NCBI GenBank assembly: GCA_945830395.1
Contig: CALZYE010000007.1
Span: forward strand, 1-64,000
From: an uncultured Clostridia bacterium
Lineage (GTDB): Bacteria > Bacillota > Clostridia > Peptostreptococcales > Anaerovoracaceae
Length of the DNA stretch: 64,000 bases
Direction of reading: 5' to 3'
The notes below the pieces were generated by a model. It searched no databases and was not told the origin of the DNA. It was given only the letters and a program-made list of their open reading frames with translations. A program made the translations under genes and the position numbers. Shown one piece after another: positions 34,063 through 43,200 of the stretch. Every line of letters begins with the position of its first letter. Position 1 is the stretch's first letter.

Positions 34063-34081
34063 ACGCCGCTTCAGGCGGCGT
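34063..34081 (-). other. GC-rich hairpin between thyA and folA
   Basis: ACGCCGC and GCGGCGT arms close a short loop (TTCAG). There is no T-run, so it may tune folA expression or protect the mRNA rather than terminate. Confidence 0.45.
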
Positions 34082-34102
34082 CATCCTTGGAATATAACAT
34101 GG

Positions 34103-34933
34103 TTAAATTGCAATTTCAATCTTGTAATCAAAGTCGTTGTATCTGTAGTTCTCCAGCCTGAAGCTGTCTTTGTTGAAATCATAAAAGTTCTTAATACTTT
34201 TGTCCAGCGTGAACTTCGGTGCTTCAAACTGCTCTCTCTTCAGCATATCTTTTACGATGTCGATATGTCTGTCATATATATGAGCGTTTGCAATCACATG
34301 AACCAGTTCTCCCGGTTCATATCCGTAGGCGGATGCCATTGCATAGACTATCAGAGCATACTGAACCACATTCCAGTTATTTGCAGTCAGCATGTCCTGG
34401 GAACGCTGGTGCAAAATGGCATTCAGCCTGCTGCCGGAAACATTAAAGGTCATGGAATAGGCACAGGGGTAAAGAGCCATCTCTGAAAGGTCGTGGTGAT
34501 TATACATGTTGGTCATAATTCTTCTGGAGCCGGGATCGTTCTTCAGACTCCAAATCACCCTGTCCACCTGGTCCATGTCACCTTCCCTATAGCGATGTTT
34601 TATCCCCATCTGATAACCGTAGGCTTTGCCGATGGAACCTGTTTCATCTGCCCATTCGTCCCATACACCTGAGCTCAGATCCTTGATGTTGTTCGATTTT
34701 TTTTGCCAAATCCATGCGATTTCGTCCCAAGCGGATTTCCAGTATGTTCTTCTCAGGGTTATTATGGGAAACTCCTGTGCCAAATTATAGCGATTCACTA
34801 CGCCGAACACCGCCAATGTATGGGCAGGTGTTCCATCTTCCCAATGAGGTCTTACCTGTAAATTCTCATCAGAAACTCCGTTTTCAATTATATCTTTCAT
34901 GTTGGAAACGAAAATCTTGTCTGCGTAACTCAT
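34103..34933 (-). CDS. thyA: Thymidylate synthase
   Basis: This 276-aa ThyA-type enzyme methylates dUMP to dTMP using methylene-tetrahydrofolate. The catalytic LYPCAYS motif has Cys157, DPGSRRIM at 133-140 carries the phosphate-binding arginines, and IYDRHIDIVKDML near the end is typical. The RSQDM segment (177-181) replaces the commoner RSCD. The stop of mrnC lies 3 bp upstream of its start, so the two are tightly coupled. It is not part of the canonical Firmicutes cysS cluster and appears to have been inserted there together with folA. Confidence 0.94.
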   Translation of the reverse strand: MSYADKIFVSNMKDIIENGVSDENLQVRPHWEDGTPAHTLAVFGVVNRYNLAQEFPIITLRRTYWKSAWDEIAWIWQKKSNNIKDLSSGVWDEWADETGSIGKAYGYQMGIKHRYREGDMDQVDRVIWSLKNDPGSRRIMTNMYNHHDLSEMALYPCAYSMTFNVSGSRLNAILHQRSQDMLTANNWNVVQYALIVYAMASAYGYEPGELVHVIANAHIYDRHIDIVKDMLKREQFEAPKFTLDKSIKNFYDFNKDSFRLENYRYNDFDYKIEIAI

Positions 34934-34936
34934 AGG

Positions 34937-35329
34937 CTACACCTCACTTTCAATAATTTCAACGCTTTCTTTGATAACCTCCTCAAGCCTCTTTGTATCT
35001 CCCCTCATATAAAGGTATCCTATCAGGGTTTCAAACCCCGTTGCCATCTTGTAGTCCATAGGGCTTGAGCCTCTGGGTTTCGGGGTCTTGGTGTTGTTTC
35101 TTCCCCGTTTCAAAAGCTTCACTTCATCATCTGACAAAAAACCTTTTATCAGCGTCTTTGCAATTCTTGCCTGACCGTCTGCACAAACATAACGAACAAC
35201 TTTTCTGTTCATCTTGTCCACCTTGGAAAGTCCGCTTTCCAGCACATGCCGTCTTATAAACACCTCATAGACCGCATCGCCTATGTAAGCAAGTGCAGTG
35301 GTATCGGTTACCTTTGAATTCACTTTCAT
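34937..35329 (-). CDS. mrnC: Mini-ribonuclease 3
   Basis: This 130-aa RNase III-like protein has a catalytic domain but no double-stranded RNA-binding domain. It matures 23S rRNA precursor ends in Gram-positive bacteria. LAYIGDAVYEVFIRRHVL (catalytic Asp18) and the basic KLLKRGRNN segment are diagnostic, and GFETLIGYLY near residue 98 supplies the second acidic ligand. It follows cysS by 9 bp, the usual order in Firmicutes. Confidence 0.93.
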   Translation of the reverse strand: MKVNSKVTDTTALAYIGDAVYEVFIRRHVLESGLSKVDKMNRKVVRYVCADGQARIAKTLIKGFLSDDEVKLLKRGRNNTKTPKPRGSSPMDYKMATGFETLIGYLYMRGDTKRLEEVIKESVEIIESEV

Positions 35330-35338
35330 AAAAGCAAA

Positions 35339-36739
35339 TTACTCCTTAATTATCTGTACACCCTGTGGTGTATCCTTCAGGGTTATGCCTTGAGCTTTCA
35401 GCAAATCTCTAATTTCGTCCGCCCTGGCAAAGTTCTTTTCTTTTCTCGCCTGATTTCTTTCTTCCACAAGCTTTTCTATCTCCTCATCCACGGAGTTGTC
35501 ATCTTCAACCTGCAAAAGCCCCAGAACATCTGCAAATTCCATCAGCGTATCCAGAGATTTCTGCGCAAACTCCTTGGTGGCACCTCCTGAAACCGCCGTG
35601 TTCACAGCGGTAACAAGCTGAAAAACCGAACTTATGCCGTCTGCCGTATTGAGATCATCATCCATAGCGGTTATAAACTTCTGTCTGTAAACATCGTAAG
35701 ACTTAACGCTTTCCGCTTCGGACTGTGTCATGTTTTCCTCTTTTCCCTGTTTCACAAGGTACAGGAGATTCTCTTTGCAGTTTCTCAGCCTCTCAAGACT
35801 TGCTCTCGCCTGCTTCATCAGTTCTTCCCCAAAATCTATAGGACTTCTGTAATGCCCTGACAGCAGGAAGAATCTGATTTCTTCACCTGAATACTCTTTG
35901 CGGATGTCTCTTACCGTGAAGAAATTTCCCTTCGACTTTGACATTTTCTGTCTGTCCATTGTGATGTAAGCATTGTGCATCCAGTACTTTGCAAACGGAA
36001 CTCCGTTGCAGCATTCTGACTGCGCAATCTCGTTTTCGTGGTGAGGGAACTGCAAATCCTGTCCGCCTGCGTGAATATCTATGGTATCGCCTAAATGCTT
36101 TTTTGCCATGGCGGAACATTCTATGTGCCAACCGGGTCTGCCCATTCCCCAAGGAGATTTCCACGCTATTTCGCTTTCCTCTTTTCGTCTCTTCCACAGC
36201 GCAAAGTCAAGGGGATCTTTTTTCACCTCTCCGACGGCTATTCTTGCCCCGGACTCAAGATCATCAATATTCTGTCCCGAGAGCTTTCCGTACTCGGGGA
36301 ATTTTCTGGTTGAAAAGTAAACATCTCCGTCGGCTTCATATGCAAAGTCCTTCTCCACCAGGGTGTTCACAAACTTCATAATCTCCGGAATATGCTCTGA
36401 AACCTTCGGGTGAACATCCGCCTTTCTGACATTGAGAGCCTGAGTATCTTCAAAGTATTCTTTTATATATTTTTCTGAAACCTCAGGCGCCGTTATTCCT
36501 TCTTCCTTTGCTCTGTTGATAATCTTATCGTCCACATCGGTGAAGTTCTGAATATATTTGACCTTGTAGCCCCTATATTCCAGATACTTTCTCATGGTGT
36601 CAAATACCACAAGAGGTCTTGCATTGCCTATGTGAAAAAAGTTGTACACGGTAGGGCCGCAGACATACATCGACACCTCACCCCTGCGGATAGGTACGAG
36701 TTCTTCTTTCTTTCTCGTCAGAGTATTATATATTTTCAT
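35339..36739 (-). CDS. cysS: Cysteinyl-tRNA synthetase
   Basis: This 466-aa class I synthetase has the HIGH-type FFHIGNARP after the zinc Cys of YVCGPTVYN, and a KMSKSKGNFFTVRD signature near residue 265. WHIECSAMA near 204 holds further zinc-site residues. Length is normal. It sits in the order proS, PPIase, cysS, mrnC with short gaps. No T-box leader is visible in the 26-bp gap before it, so it is probably expressed with the upstream genes. Confidence 0.96.
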   Translation of the reverse strand: MKIYNTLTRKKEELVPIRRGEVSMYVCGPTVYNFFHIGNARPLVVFDTMRKYLEYRGYKVKYIQNFTDVDDKIINRAKEEGITAPEVSEKYIKEYFEDTQALNVRKADVHPKVSEHIPEIMKFVNTLVEKDFAYEADGDVYFSTRKFPEYGKLSGQNIDDLESGARIAVGEVKKDPLDFALWKRRKEESEIAWKSPWGMGRPGWHIECSAMAKKHLGDTIDIHAGGQDLQFPHHENEIAQSECCNGVPFAKYWMHNAYITMDRQKMSKSKGNFFTVRDIRKEYSGEEIRFFLLSGHYRSPIDFGEELMKQARASLERLRNCKENLLYLVKQGKEENMTQSEAESVKSYDVYRQKFITAMDDDLNTADGISSVFQLVTAVNTAVSGGATKEFAQKSLDTLMEFADVLGLLQVEDDNSVDEEIEKLVEERNQARKEKNFARADEIRDLLKAQGITLKDTPQGVQIIKE

Positions 36740-36765
36740 AGATATTTCCTTTTTGATTACGCATT

Positions 36766-37251
36766 TTACTTTACGGTAATTGTTTTTATCACAACAGGTT
36801 CGAGAGGTTTGTCCATTCCGTCTCTCCTTACCTTTACGATTTCTTCCGCAGCCTCGATGCCATCTGTGATTTTTCCAAAAGCGGCATAGCTTCCGTCAAG
36901 GTGCGGAGCATCGTCAACCATGATGAAGAATTGAGAGCCTGCAGAATCAGGCATCATGGATCTTGCCATGGAAAGCACGCCTTTCGTATGCTTCAAATCG
37001 TTTTTGACTCCGTTTGCGGCAAACTCACCTTTGATGGTATGCCCCGGACCTCCTGTTCCGTTGCCCAGAGGGCAGCCGCCCTGAATCATAAATCCCGGAA
37101 TAACTCTGTGGAAAGTCAATCCGTCATAGAACCCTTCATTTGCCAGTTTCTCAAAATTTTCCACCGAAATAGGCGCAATGTCCTCATACAGTTCTCCCGA
37201 CATAACCTTTCCGTTTTCCATCTCTATCGTTACTTTCTTCATATCTGACAC
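36766..37251 (-). CDS. Cyclophilin-type peptidyl-prolyl isomerase
   Basis: This 161-aa cytoplasmic cyclophilin has no signal peptide. FHRVIPGFMIQGG and the active-site SMARSMMPDSAGSQFFIM segment are family hallmarks. It catalyses proline isomerisation during protein folding. The gene is placed between proS and cysS with gaps of about 25-45 bp, and such a position is not part of the standard cluster, though it shares strand and probable transcript. Confidence 0.93.
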   Translation of the reverse strand: MSDMKKVTIEMENGKVMSGELYEDIAPISVENFEKLANEGFYDGLTFHRVIPGFMIQGGCPLGNGTGGPGHTIKGEFAANGVKNDLKHTKGVLSMARSMMPDSAGSQFFIMVDDAPHLDGSYAAFGKITDGIEAAEEIVKVRRDGMDKPLEPVVIKTITVK

Positions 37252-37297
37252 CTCTTATTTTCTATCTACATCTATCTATACGCTATATCTACACATT

Positions 37298-39034
37298 TTA
37301 GCCTCTGAGCTCTGCCCTTACAAGCTGTACTGCATTTGAAACTGCATCATCAACGGAGATTTCCCGCTTTTCTTCATCCCTTCTCAGCTTATACTCAACC
37401 CTGCCTTCTCCTGCAAGCTTGCCCACCGTAATTCTGATCGGAATGCCCAACAGGTCCGCATCCTTAAACTTAACGCCCGGACGCTCTTTCCTGTCATCTA
37501 ACAGGGTTTCAACTCCCTCTGCCTTCAGGCTTTCGTAAATCTTCTCCGCAGCTTCCCTCTGTATTTCATCCTCCGGCTTAACGAGGGTTATTATCACATG
37601 ATACGGTGCAACTGACATAGGCCAAATAATTCCATTTTCGTCGTGATGCTGCTCCACTATCGCCGCCAGCGTTCTGGTAACTCCGATGCCGTAACAACCC
37701 ATGATTATCGGCTTCTTCTGCTGGTTCTCATCGCTGAAATATGCCCCCATGGACTCTGAATACTTGGTTCCCAGCTTAAACACCTGACCGACTTCAATTC
37801 CCCTTGCATGTTTTACAGGGGATCCGCAGACAGGACATTTATCACCTTCTGCCAGAATCTTTATATCCGTAACGATGTCGCCCTCATAGTCTCTGCCGTA
37901 GTTCACATTGATTGAGTGATAGTCTCTCCTGTTTGCCCCTGTGCACAAATTCTTCAGTCCCGGAAGTTCGCTGTCGATAACTGTAATGCAGTCGTGAAGT
38001 CCCACAGGACCTGTAAATCCTCCTATACAGCCTGTGGCTTTTGACATCTTCTCCTCATCTGCAAACTCAATCTGATGCTCTGCTAATCCCAAAGCGTTCA
38101 CAAGCTTTGTCATGTTCAGCTCTCTGTCACCTCGGACAAAGGCTGCCACATAGCCATCCTCATTACCCTCTTCATCGTACTTGACAAAGAGAAGGGCCTT
38201 GATTGTCTGAGTCTTCTCAATTTCGAGGAAGTTTGCAACTTCCTCAATGGTTTTGGTTCCCGGCGTATGCACATCTTCCTTCGGCAGCATTTCCACATCC
38301 TGCTGAGGAGGGGCATCCACACATTCGGCTCTTTCCACCGTTGCTGCCATTGAGCAGTTTTCACAGTAAGCTATCTCACTTTCTCCAACCTCTGAAATCG
38401 CCGTAAATTCATGGGAATTGCTTCCGCCTATGGCGCCTGTATCGGCTTCCACCGGCCTGCACTTAAGCCCGCAGCGCCTGAAAGCTCTGTCATAAGCCTC
38501 ATACATGAGGCTGTAGCTGTGATCCAGTCCTTCCTCGTCCACATCAAAGGAATAGCAGTCTTTCATTATAAACTCTCTGCTTCTCATAAGTCCGAAGCGA
38601 GGACGGGCTTCGTCTCGGTACTTGGTCTGTATCTGATAGAGCATCCTCGGCAGCTGTCTGTAAGATGTAATGTCACTTCTCACTATATCTGTAAATATTT
38701 CTTCGTGAGTAGGACCGAGGCAGAAATCCCTGCCGTTTCTGTCCTGAATACGCCAAAGCTCCGGCCCGTATGCGTTCCATCGTCCCGATTCCTCCCAGAA
38801 TTCGGAGGGCTGAATAGCAGACATATGTATTTCCTGTGCCCCGGCTCCATCCATTTCCTCACGAATTATATTCTCTATCTTCCTTATGGACCTCCAGCCC
38901 AAAGGCATAAACCCATACACTCCCGACACGAGCTTGCGAATCATACCCGTTCTCAAAAGAAGAATATGACTTGGTATTTCCGCCTCGTTTGGAACCTCAC
39001 GCAAGGTTTTTAAGTGCATCTGTGATAGCTTCAT
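37298..39034 (-). CDS. proS: Prolyl-tRNA synthetase (bacterial type)
   Basis: This 578-aa class II synthetase has the bacterial editing (INS) domain between motifs 2 and 3. Motif 2 is visible as YRDEARPRFGLMRSREF near residue 140, the editing region holds KATGCIGGFTGPVGL near 330, and motif 3 is GCYGIGVTRTLAA near 440. ATG 39034 was chosen because GGAGG lies five bases upstream; the in-frame TTG four codons before overlaps this site. In related Firmicutes gltX usually occupies this place after ispF. Confidence 0.95.
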   Translation of the reverse strand: MKLSQMHLKTLREVPNEAEIPSHILLLRTGMIRKLVSGVYGFMPLGWRSIRKIENIIREEMDGAGAQEIHMSAIQPSEFWEESGRWNAYGPELWRIQDRNGRDFCLGPTHEEIFTDIVRSDITSYRQLPRMLYQIQTKYRDEARPRFGLMRSREFIMKDCYSFDVDEEGLDHSYSLMYEAYDRAFRRCGLKCRPVEADTGAIGGSNSHEFTAISEVGESEIAYCENCSMAATVERAECVDAPPQQDVEMLPKEDVHTPGTKTIEEVANFLEIEKTQTIKALLFVKYDEEGNEDGYVAAFVRGDRELNMTKLVNALGLAEHQIEFADEEKMSKATGCIGGFTGPVGLHDCITVIDSELPGLKNLCTGANRRDYHSINVNYGRDYEGDIVTDIKILAEGDKCPVCGSPVKHARGIEVGQVFKLGTKYSESMGAYFSDENQQKKPIIMGCYGIGVTRTLAAIVEQHHDENGIIWPMSVAPYHVIITLVKPEDEIQREAAEKIYESLKAEGVETLLDDRKERPGVKFKDADLLGIPIRITVGKLAGEGRVEYKLRRDEEKREISVDDAVSNAVQLVRAELRG

Positions 39035-39152
39035 CTTGTCCTCCAATTACTCGCTGCAAAATCATTTTTAATAGTCTTATTTTTTTATTATCTCATTTCG
39101 CCCTTTTGCCGCATCTACCCTGCGACATGCGAATCGTATATATTCCTTACAG

Positions 39153-39626
39153 TTATTTTTTCTCCAAAAGGCACACAGCTTCTGCCGCTATGCCTTCTTC
39201 CCTTCCCGTAAATCCCAGTTTCTCCGTGGTGGTCGCCTTGATGCTTACGGCATCAAAACCCGTCCGCAAAGCCCCTGCAAGCTTTGAACTCATTTCATCA
39301 ATATAAGGTCTCAGTTTAGGCTTTTGACATATAACGGTTATATCGGCATTTATCAGCCTGTATCCCGCTTCATCAATCTTTGCCGAAACTTCGCAAAGCA
39401 GTTTCAGGCTGGATATTCCCCTGTATCTCTCTTCCGTATCGGGAAACAGCCTGCCTATATCCCCAAGACAGGCGGCGCCAAGCATTGCGTCCATCAACGC
39501 ATGGGTCAAAACATCTGCATCGGAGTGACCCGAAAGACCCTTATCACAGGGTATTTCCACACCTCCCAGTATGAGTTTTCGCCCCTGAGCAAAGGCATGG
39601 ACATCAAAACCGTGACCTATTCTCAT
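39153..39626 (-). CDS. ispF: 2-C-methyl-D-erythritol 2,4-cyclodiphosphate synthase
   Basis: This 157-aa MEP-pathway enzyme makes the cyclodiphosphate on the way to isoprenoids such as undecaprenyl phosphate. MRIGHGFDVHAF gives the zinc ligands Asp8 and His10, LSGHSDADVLTHALMDA supplies the third His, and GFTGREEGIA lies near the end. ATG 39626 was chosen for AGGAGAAG upstream. The partner ispD, often adjacent to ispF, is not in this window. Confidence 0.95.
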   Translation of the reverse strand: MRIGHGFDVHAFAQGRKLILGGVEIPCDKGLSGHSDADVLTHALMDAMLGAACLGDIGRLFPDTEERYRGISSLKLLCEVSAKIDEAGYRLINADITVICQKPKLRPYIDEMSSKLAGALRTGFDAVSIKATTTEKLGFTGREEGIAAEAVCLLEKK

Positions 39627-39639
39627 ATACTTCTCCTGT

Positions 39640-40755
39640 TTAAACATGGATTCTTCCGAATATCATACGGCCTGCGGAGGTCTGCAAAACGCTGGTAACG
39701 GTAATCTTCGTCGTCTTTCCTATCATCTTGCGACCGTCCTCTGCCACAATCATCGTACCGTCGTCCAGATACCCTATGGCCTGACTGTTGTCCTTCCCCT
39801 GTTTCACAAGCTGAACGACCATCTCTTCTCCCGGCAAAACCACCGGTTTAAGGCAGTTTGCAAGTTCGTTTATATTCAAAACTCCCACATCGTTTATCGA
39901 CGCAACCTTGTTCAAGTTGTAGTCATTGGTAACTACTTTGCCATTCATAATCTGTGCCAGCTTCAAAAGCTTCACATCCACTTCGGGAATCTCCTTAAGG
40001 GCCTTCTCGCTGTCCGTATTATATACTTCAACGCCGTAATCCGTCTGCATCTTCTTCAAAATATCCAGTCCTCGCCTGCCCCTCGTTCGCTTAAGGGAGT
40101 CTGATGAATCTGCAATGTGTCTCAGCTCCACCAAGACAAATTCCGGAATAACTATCGGTCCTTCAAGAAATCCCGTACTCATAATGTCTGCAATCCTGCC
40201 GTCTATAATCACGCTTGTATCCAGTATCTTCGGACATTCTCCCGTTTTCTTCCTGGACTTTCCAAAGGTTTTGACAATATCCTGAGTCTGCTTCCTGCTC
40301 TGCAAAACCGGAGCCAGAAGTTCACTGCCTTTGCTGGTTGCCACCACCAAGCCGATAAAGCCGAAAAAAATGTATGCGGCGATGGTTATAAATGCTCCGA
40401 AATACGAATGTGTCACGGTGCCTACCATCTGACCTACAAAAAAAGCGATGACAAAGCCCATAACAAGACCTATGAATCCGGACAGTATTTTGTTTATAGA
40501 GACATCCTGCAAATCGCTTTCTATGTTGGTTGCCACCTTGAAGCTCTGTCTGCCCAATGACGGTGCCAGTCTGAAAAAAATAATTGCGAAAAAAATTACA
40601 AAAATAATAGATATACCAATCTGTTCACCGCCGGTAAAAGTTCTGTCCAAACTGCTTCCCGATTTGCTCAGTGCCAGCGAGATAAGCAGATATGTCAAAT
40701 AACCCAGCGCTCCGCCTATAACTGTAATCAAACCTTTTCCAAGTTTTTTTAGCAT
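39640..40755 (-). CDS. yacL: PIN/TRAM-domain membrane protein (YacL type)
   Basis: This 371-aa protein has four hydrophobic segments in its first ~150 residues, then a PIN nuclease-like domain (ILDTSVIIDGRIADI, acidic residues around 190-300) and a C-terminal TRAM RNA-binding domain (LPGEEMVVQLVKQG onward). YacL-type proteins neighbour ispD/ispF and disA in Firmicutes; their RNA target is not established from this sequence. ATG 40755 was chosen for GAGGAGG upstream. It starts the housekeeping run here. Confidence 0.9.
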   Translation of the reverse strand: MLKKLGKGLITVIGGALGYLTYLLISLALSKSGSSLDRTFTGGEQIGISIIFVIFFAIIFFRLAPSLGRQSFKVATNIESDLQDVSINKILSGFIGLVMGFVIAFFVGQMVGTVTHSYFGAFITIAAYIFFGFIGLVVATSKGSELLAPVLQSRKQTQDIVKTFGKSRKKTGECPKILDTSVIIDGRIADIMSTGFLEGPIVIPEFVLVELRHIADSSDSLKRTRGRRGLDILKKMQTDYGVEVYNTDSEKALKEIPEVDVKLLKLAQIMNGKVVTNDYNLNKVASINDVGVLNINELANCLKPVVLPGEEMVVQLVKQGKDNSQAIGYLDDGTMIVAEDGRKMIGKTTKITVTSVLQTSAGRMIFGRIHV

Positions 40756-40854
40756 ACGGCTTTCCTCCTCTCCCATAAAATATTTAAGCCTAAATACCCA
40801 TAGTTAGTATAAGGTCTTTCGCAGTCTTCGTCAAGTTTTGTATGCACTAAAAAT

Positions 40855-40886
40855 GACTATTCCCAAGACTTGTCTCGGAAACAGTC
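40855..40886 (-). terminator. Terminator of the pepD operon
   Basis: GACTATTCC and GGAAACAGTC arms with an internal GAC/GTC pair make a hairpin followed by ATTTTTAG on the minus strand. A second inverted repeat (CTCCGGTG...CACCGGAG, 40930-40963) lies nearer the gene. Confidence 0.7.
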
Positions 40887-41014
40887 ATCACATCGTTTCT
40901 TAACGATATATTTACGGTATATTCGCAGACTCCGGTGGAAAATATGCAAATTCTGCACCGGAGCCGGGTTTTGCCGGTTTTTCGGCTGTAAATACGCTGC
41001 AATCAGTCTAAAAC

Positions 41015-42469
41015 CTATTTACAAGCCTCCAGGATTCCCAACAGGTATTTCCATGTTCTGCCTACTGATGAAATCGAAAGCTTTTCATCGGTTGTATGAA
41101 CGCCTGACATATCAGGACCTATGGAAACAGCATCAAATCTGCCGTCATCCATCTTGCCTGCAAACAGCCCGCATTCAAGCCCTGCATGGATAGCTTCAAC
41201 CTTAGGCTCTCTTCCAAACTGCGCCTTAAACACCTCGACGCAGACTTCACGCAGCTTAGAATCTGCACGGTATTCCCATCCCGGGTATTCTCCGCTGTAC
41301 TCCACGGTTCCTCCCAAGGTTTTTGCCAAGTTGTCCAGTTTTCGGCACAAATGCTCTCTTCTCGTATTGACAGAGCTTCTAACTGCGTAAAATGCCGTCA
41401 CCTTGTCCGGGAATGTGTTCAAAGCTCCCAGATTCAAGCTGGTTTCAACCAAGCCCTCGATGTCTTTGCTCATGTGCTGGATTCCGTAAGGCGTGTTCAT
41501 CAGCCATGTAATAACCCTTGTCTTGCTGTCTTGGTCAAAAACCGAGACTTCCTTTTCTTCGCCAAGCTCCACACTCACCTTAACATCAGGGTCGACTGTC
41601 TTGAGTTCGTGTGATAACACAGCCTCAGCTCTCTGAATTTCCGCTTCCAGCTTCTTCGCATCTTCTGCTGCAATCAGAATTTCTGCATCTGTTTTCTTGC
41701 AGATTGCATTGTCCTTGCTTCCGCCTTCCGCCTTAACTAATTTATATTCAACTACCTGAGCCAAATCGTACAGGACTCTGCCCATTAGAATATTTGCATT
41801 TCCATGTTCTTTATCGATTTCGATTCCGGAGTGTCCGCCCAAAAGTCCGCTTACACATACGCTTGCAGAAAGCCCCTTGGCATTTTCTCTTGAAACAGGA
41901 ATTATCGCTTTGGCAGATACTCCGCCTGCACAGCTTACCGTAATAATTCCTTCTTCTTCGGAATCAATGTTAATCATCTTGCGAGCTTCAATCTTTGATG
42001 CGTCCAGTGCAGCAGCACCAAGAAGACCCACCTCTTCATCCACCGTGAATACGCAGTCCAGCTTAGGATGCTTGTACTCCTTTGAATCCAAAACTGCAAG
42101 CGCCATGGCTACCGCAATTCCGTCATCTCCGCCCAGCGTGGTATCTCTGGCCCTCAAAAAGTCACCGTCCACATAGAGGTCAAGACCGTCCTTCGTCATG
42201 TCGATGGTGCTTCCCGGAGTCTGCTCGCATACCATGTCGATATGACCCTGAATCATAACAGGATCCGCATTTTCGTAACCCGGAGAAGCAGGTTTGCTGA
42301 TAACTACATTGTTAAACTCGTCCTGATAATATTCAAGACCTCTCTCCTTCGCAAAATCAACCAGATAATCGCTAATTTCCTTTGTATTGTATGAACCGTG
42401 TGGAATTGATGAGATTTTCTCAAAAAAATCAAATACCACTTTCGGTTCAAGATTTAATTTCCCATCCAT
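41015..42469 (-). CDS. pepD: Aminoacyl-histidine dipeptidase (PepD)
   Basis: This 484-aa M20-type metallopeptidase cleaves Xaa-His and other dipeptides in the cytoplasm. Metal ligands lie in MIQGHIDMVCEQ (His and Asp), DTTLGGDDGIAVAMAL (bridging Asp), TVDEEVGLLGA (catalytic and ligand Glu) and the C-terminal IHAGLECGLF (His). It is the last gene of an operon beginning with an OPT oligopeptide transporter, so it likely finishes digestion of imported peptides. The stop of the preceding gene is 1 bp from its start. Confidence 0.94.
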   Translation of the reverse strand: MDGKLNLEPKVVFDFFEKISSIPHGSYNTKEISDYLVDFAKERGLEYYQDEFNNVVISKPASPGYENADPVMIQGHIDMVCEQTPGSTIDMTKDGLDLYVDGDFLRARDTTLGGDDGIAVAMALAVLDSKEYKHPKLDCVFTVDEEVGLLGAAALDASKIEARKMINIDSEEEGIITVSCAGGVSAKAIIPVSRENAKGLSASVCVSGLLGGHSGIEIDKEHGNANILMGRVLYDLAQVVEYKLVKAEGGSKDNAICKKTDAEILIAAEDAKKLEAEIQRAEAVLSHELKTVDPDVKVSVELGEEKEVSVFDQDSKTRVITWLMNTPYGIQHMSKDIEGLVETSLNLGALNTFPDKVTAFYAVRSSVNTRREHLCRKLDNLAKTLGGTVEYSGEYPGWEYRADSKLREVCVEVFKAQFGREPKVEAIHAGLECGLFAGKMDDGRFDAVSIGPDMSGVHTTDEKLSISSVGRTWKYLLGILEACK

Positions 42470-42470
42470 G

Positions 42471-42836
42471 CTATTTCTCCTTTGCAGGAAGAGTGTATAC
42501 CGTCTTCCCTTTCACTCTCATCTTCCGTATATGATTTCTTCTAAGCATATAGTCGATGAGCTGCCCTTGAAACTCTGTGCCGTCTGCAATGACCGCAGTT
42601 TTCTTTGAATAAAATTCTCTCGCTTTAACTTCCTTTACTAAATGACCTATTCCGTCTTCTGTGATGGTTTCATGCTCTTTCAAGTATTTTACTACCCGAA
42701 GAGCACCGTTGTTCAGAAGCATTTCTGTCAGGCGCTCGTTTTCAGTCACTTTCTTTCTCAGACCAATCATATATAAAATTGCAGTTACAACTGCAAATAA
42801 CAGAACTGTTATTATTAAAATTAAGGTGTGACTCAT
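42471..42836 (-). CDS. Small membrane protein of unknown function
   Basis: This 121-aa protein has one N-terminal membrane segment (residues 4-26) followed by a soluble, charged domain. That domain resembles a winged-helix fold (ALRVVKYLKEHETITEDGIG, then LIDYMLRRNHIRKMRVKGKTVYTLP), but I cannot assign a family. It lies between the PqqD-like gene and pepD with gaps of 1-13 bp and is clearly part of the operon. It may help regulate or anchor the peptide-uptake system; that is a guess from position only. Confidence 0.75.
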   Translation of the reverse strand: MSHTLILIITVLLFAVVTAILYMIGLRKKVTENERLTEMLLNNGALRVVKYLKEHETITEDGIGHLVKEVKAREFYSKKTAVIADGTEFQGQLIDYMLRRNHIRKMRVKGKTVYTLPAKEK

Positions 42837-42849
42837 TTTCTTGCCTCGT

Positions 42850-43200
42850 CTATGATAACTCTACATACTTTACTTCTAATAAAACCTGCATGAATTTAAT
42901 CAGTCTCGGATATAGGGGCTCCGCCTCTTCTCCAAACTCCGCCTTCAGCATCTCTCCAATCCGGAAAATATTTCTCTTTCCGTCGATGCAAAGCCATATA
43001 AAACTCCCAAATTCGTCAAGGTCAATATTGCTGACCTTAGGTGTATTGAAAAACTTTTGAGCTATTTTATTATAAAATCCTTTGTTCTCCTGTATTACGG
43101 TAACCAGACCATTGGTCTCTATCCAATCAAGATCCCTGCAAATTGCAGGGACCTTGTCCAGATAATTTTCCGTATTTATTTCTTTCTTCCTACGCATCAT
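42850..43200 (-). CDS. PqqD-like (RRE fold) protein
   Basis: This 116-aa protein has a C-terminal ~75 residues that match the PqqD fold: LDEFGSFIWLCIDGKRNIFRIGE followed by a helical YPRLIKFMQVLLEVKYVEL end. PqqD-type domains bind leader peptides of ribosomally made peptides and present them to radical SAM or other enzymes, but no such enzyme or precursor is visible here. Its start overlaps the stop of the OPT transporter gene (ATGATGCGTAG), so translation is coupled. Basic residues RRKK lead the protein. It may instead recognise imported peptides. Confidence 0.75.
   Translation of the reverse strand: MMRRKKEINTENYLDKVPAICRDLDWIETNGLVTVIQENKGFYNKIAQKFFNTPKVSNIDLDEFGSFIWLCIDGKRNIFRIGEMLKAEFGEEAEPLYPRLIKFMQVLLEVKYVELS

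Noticed and set aside
35989..36381. Plus-strand 130-codon open frame
   Set aside because: It lies antisense within cysS, whose catalytic motifs are intact.
40930..40963. Riboswitch-like fold behind pepD
   Set aside because: Only simple inverted repeats are seen at a gene end; a terminator region explains them.
42850..43200. A RiPP biosynthesis cluster around the PqqD-like gene
   Set aside because: No radical SAM enzyme, precursor peptide or export peptidase is found within 10 kb; neighbours are peptide uptake and hydrolysis genes.
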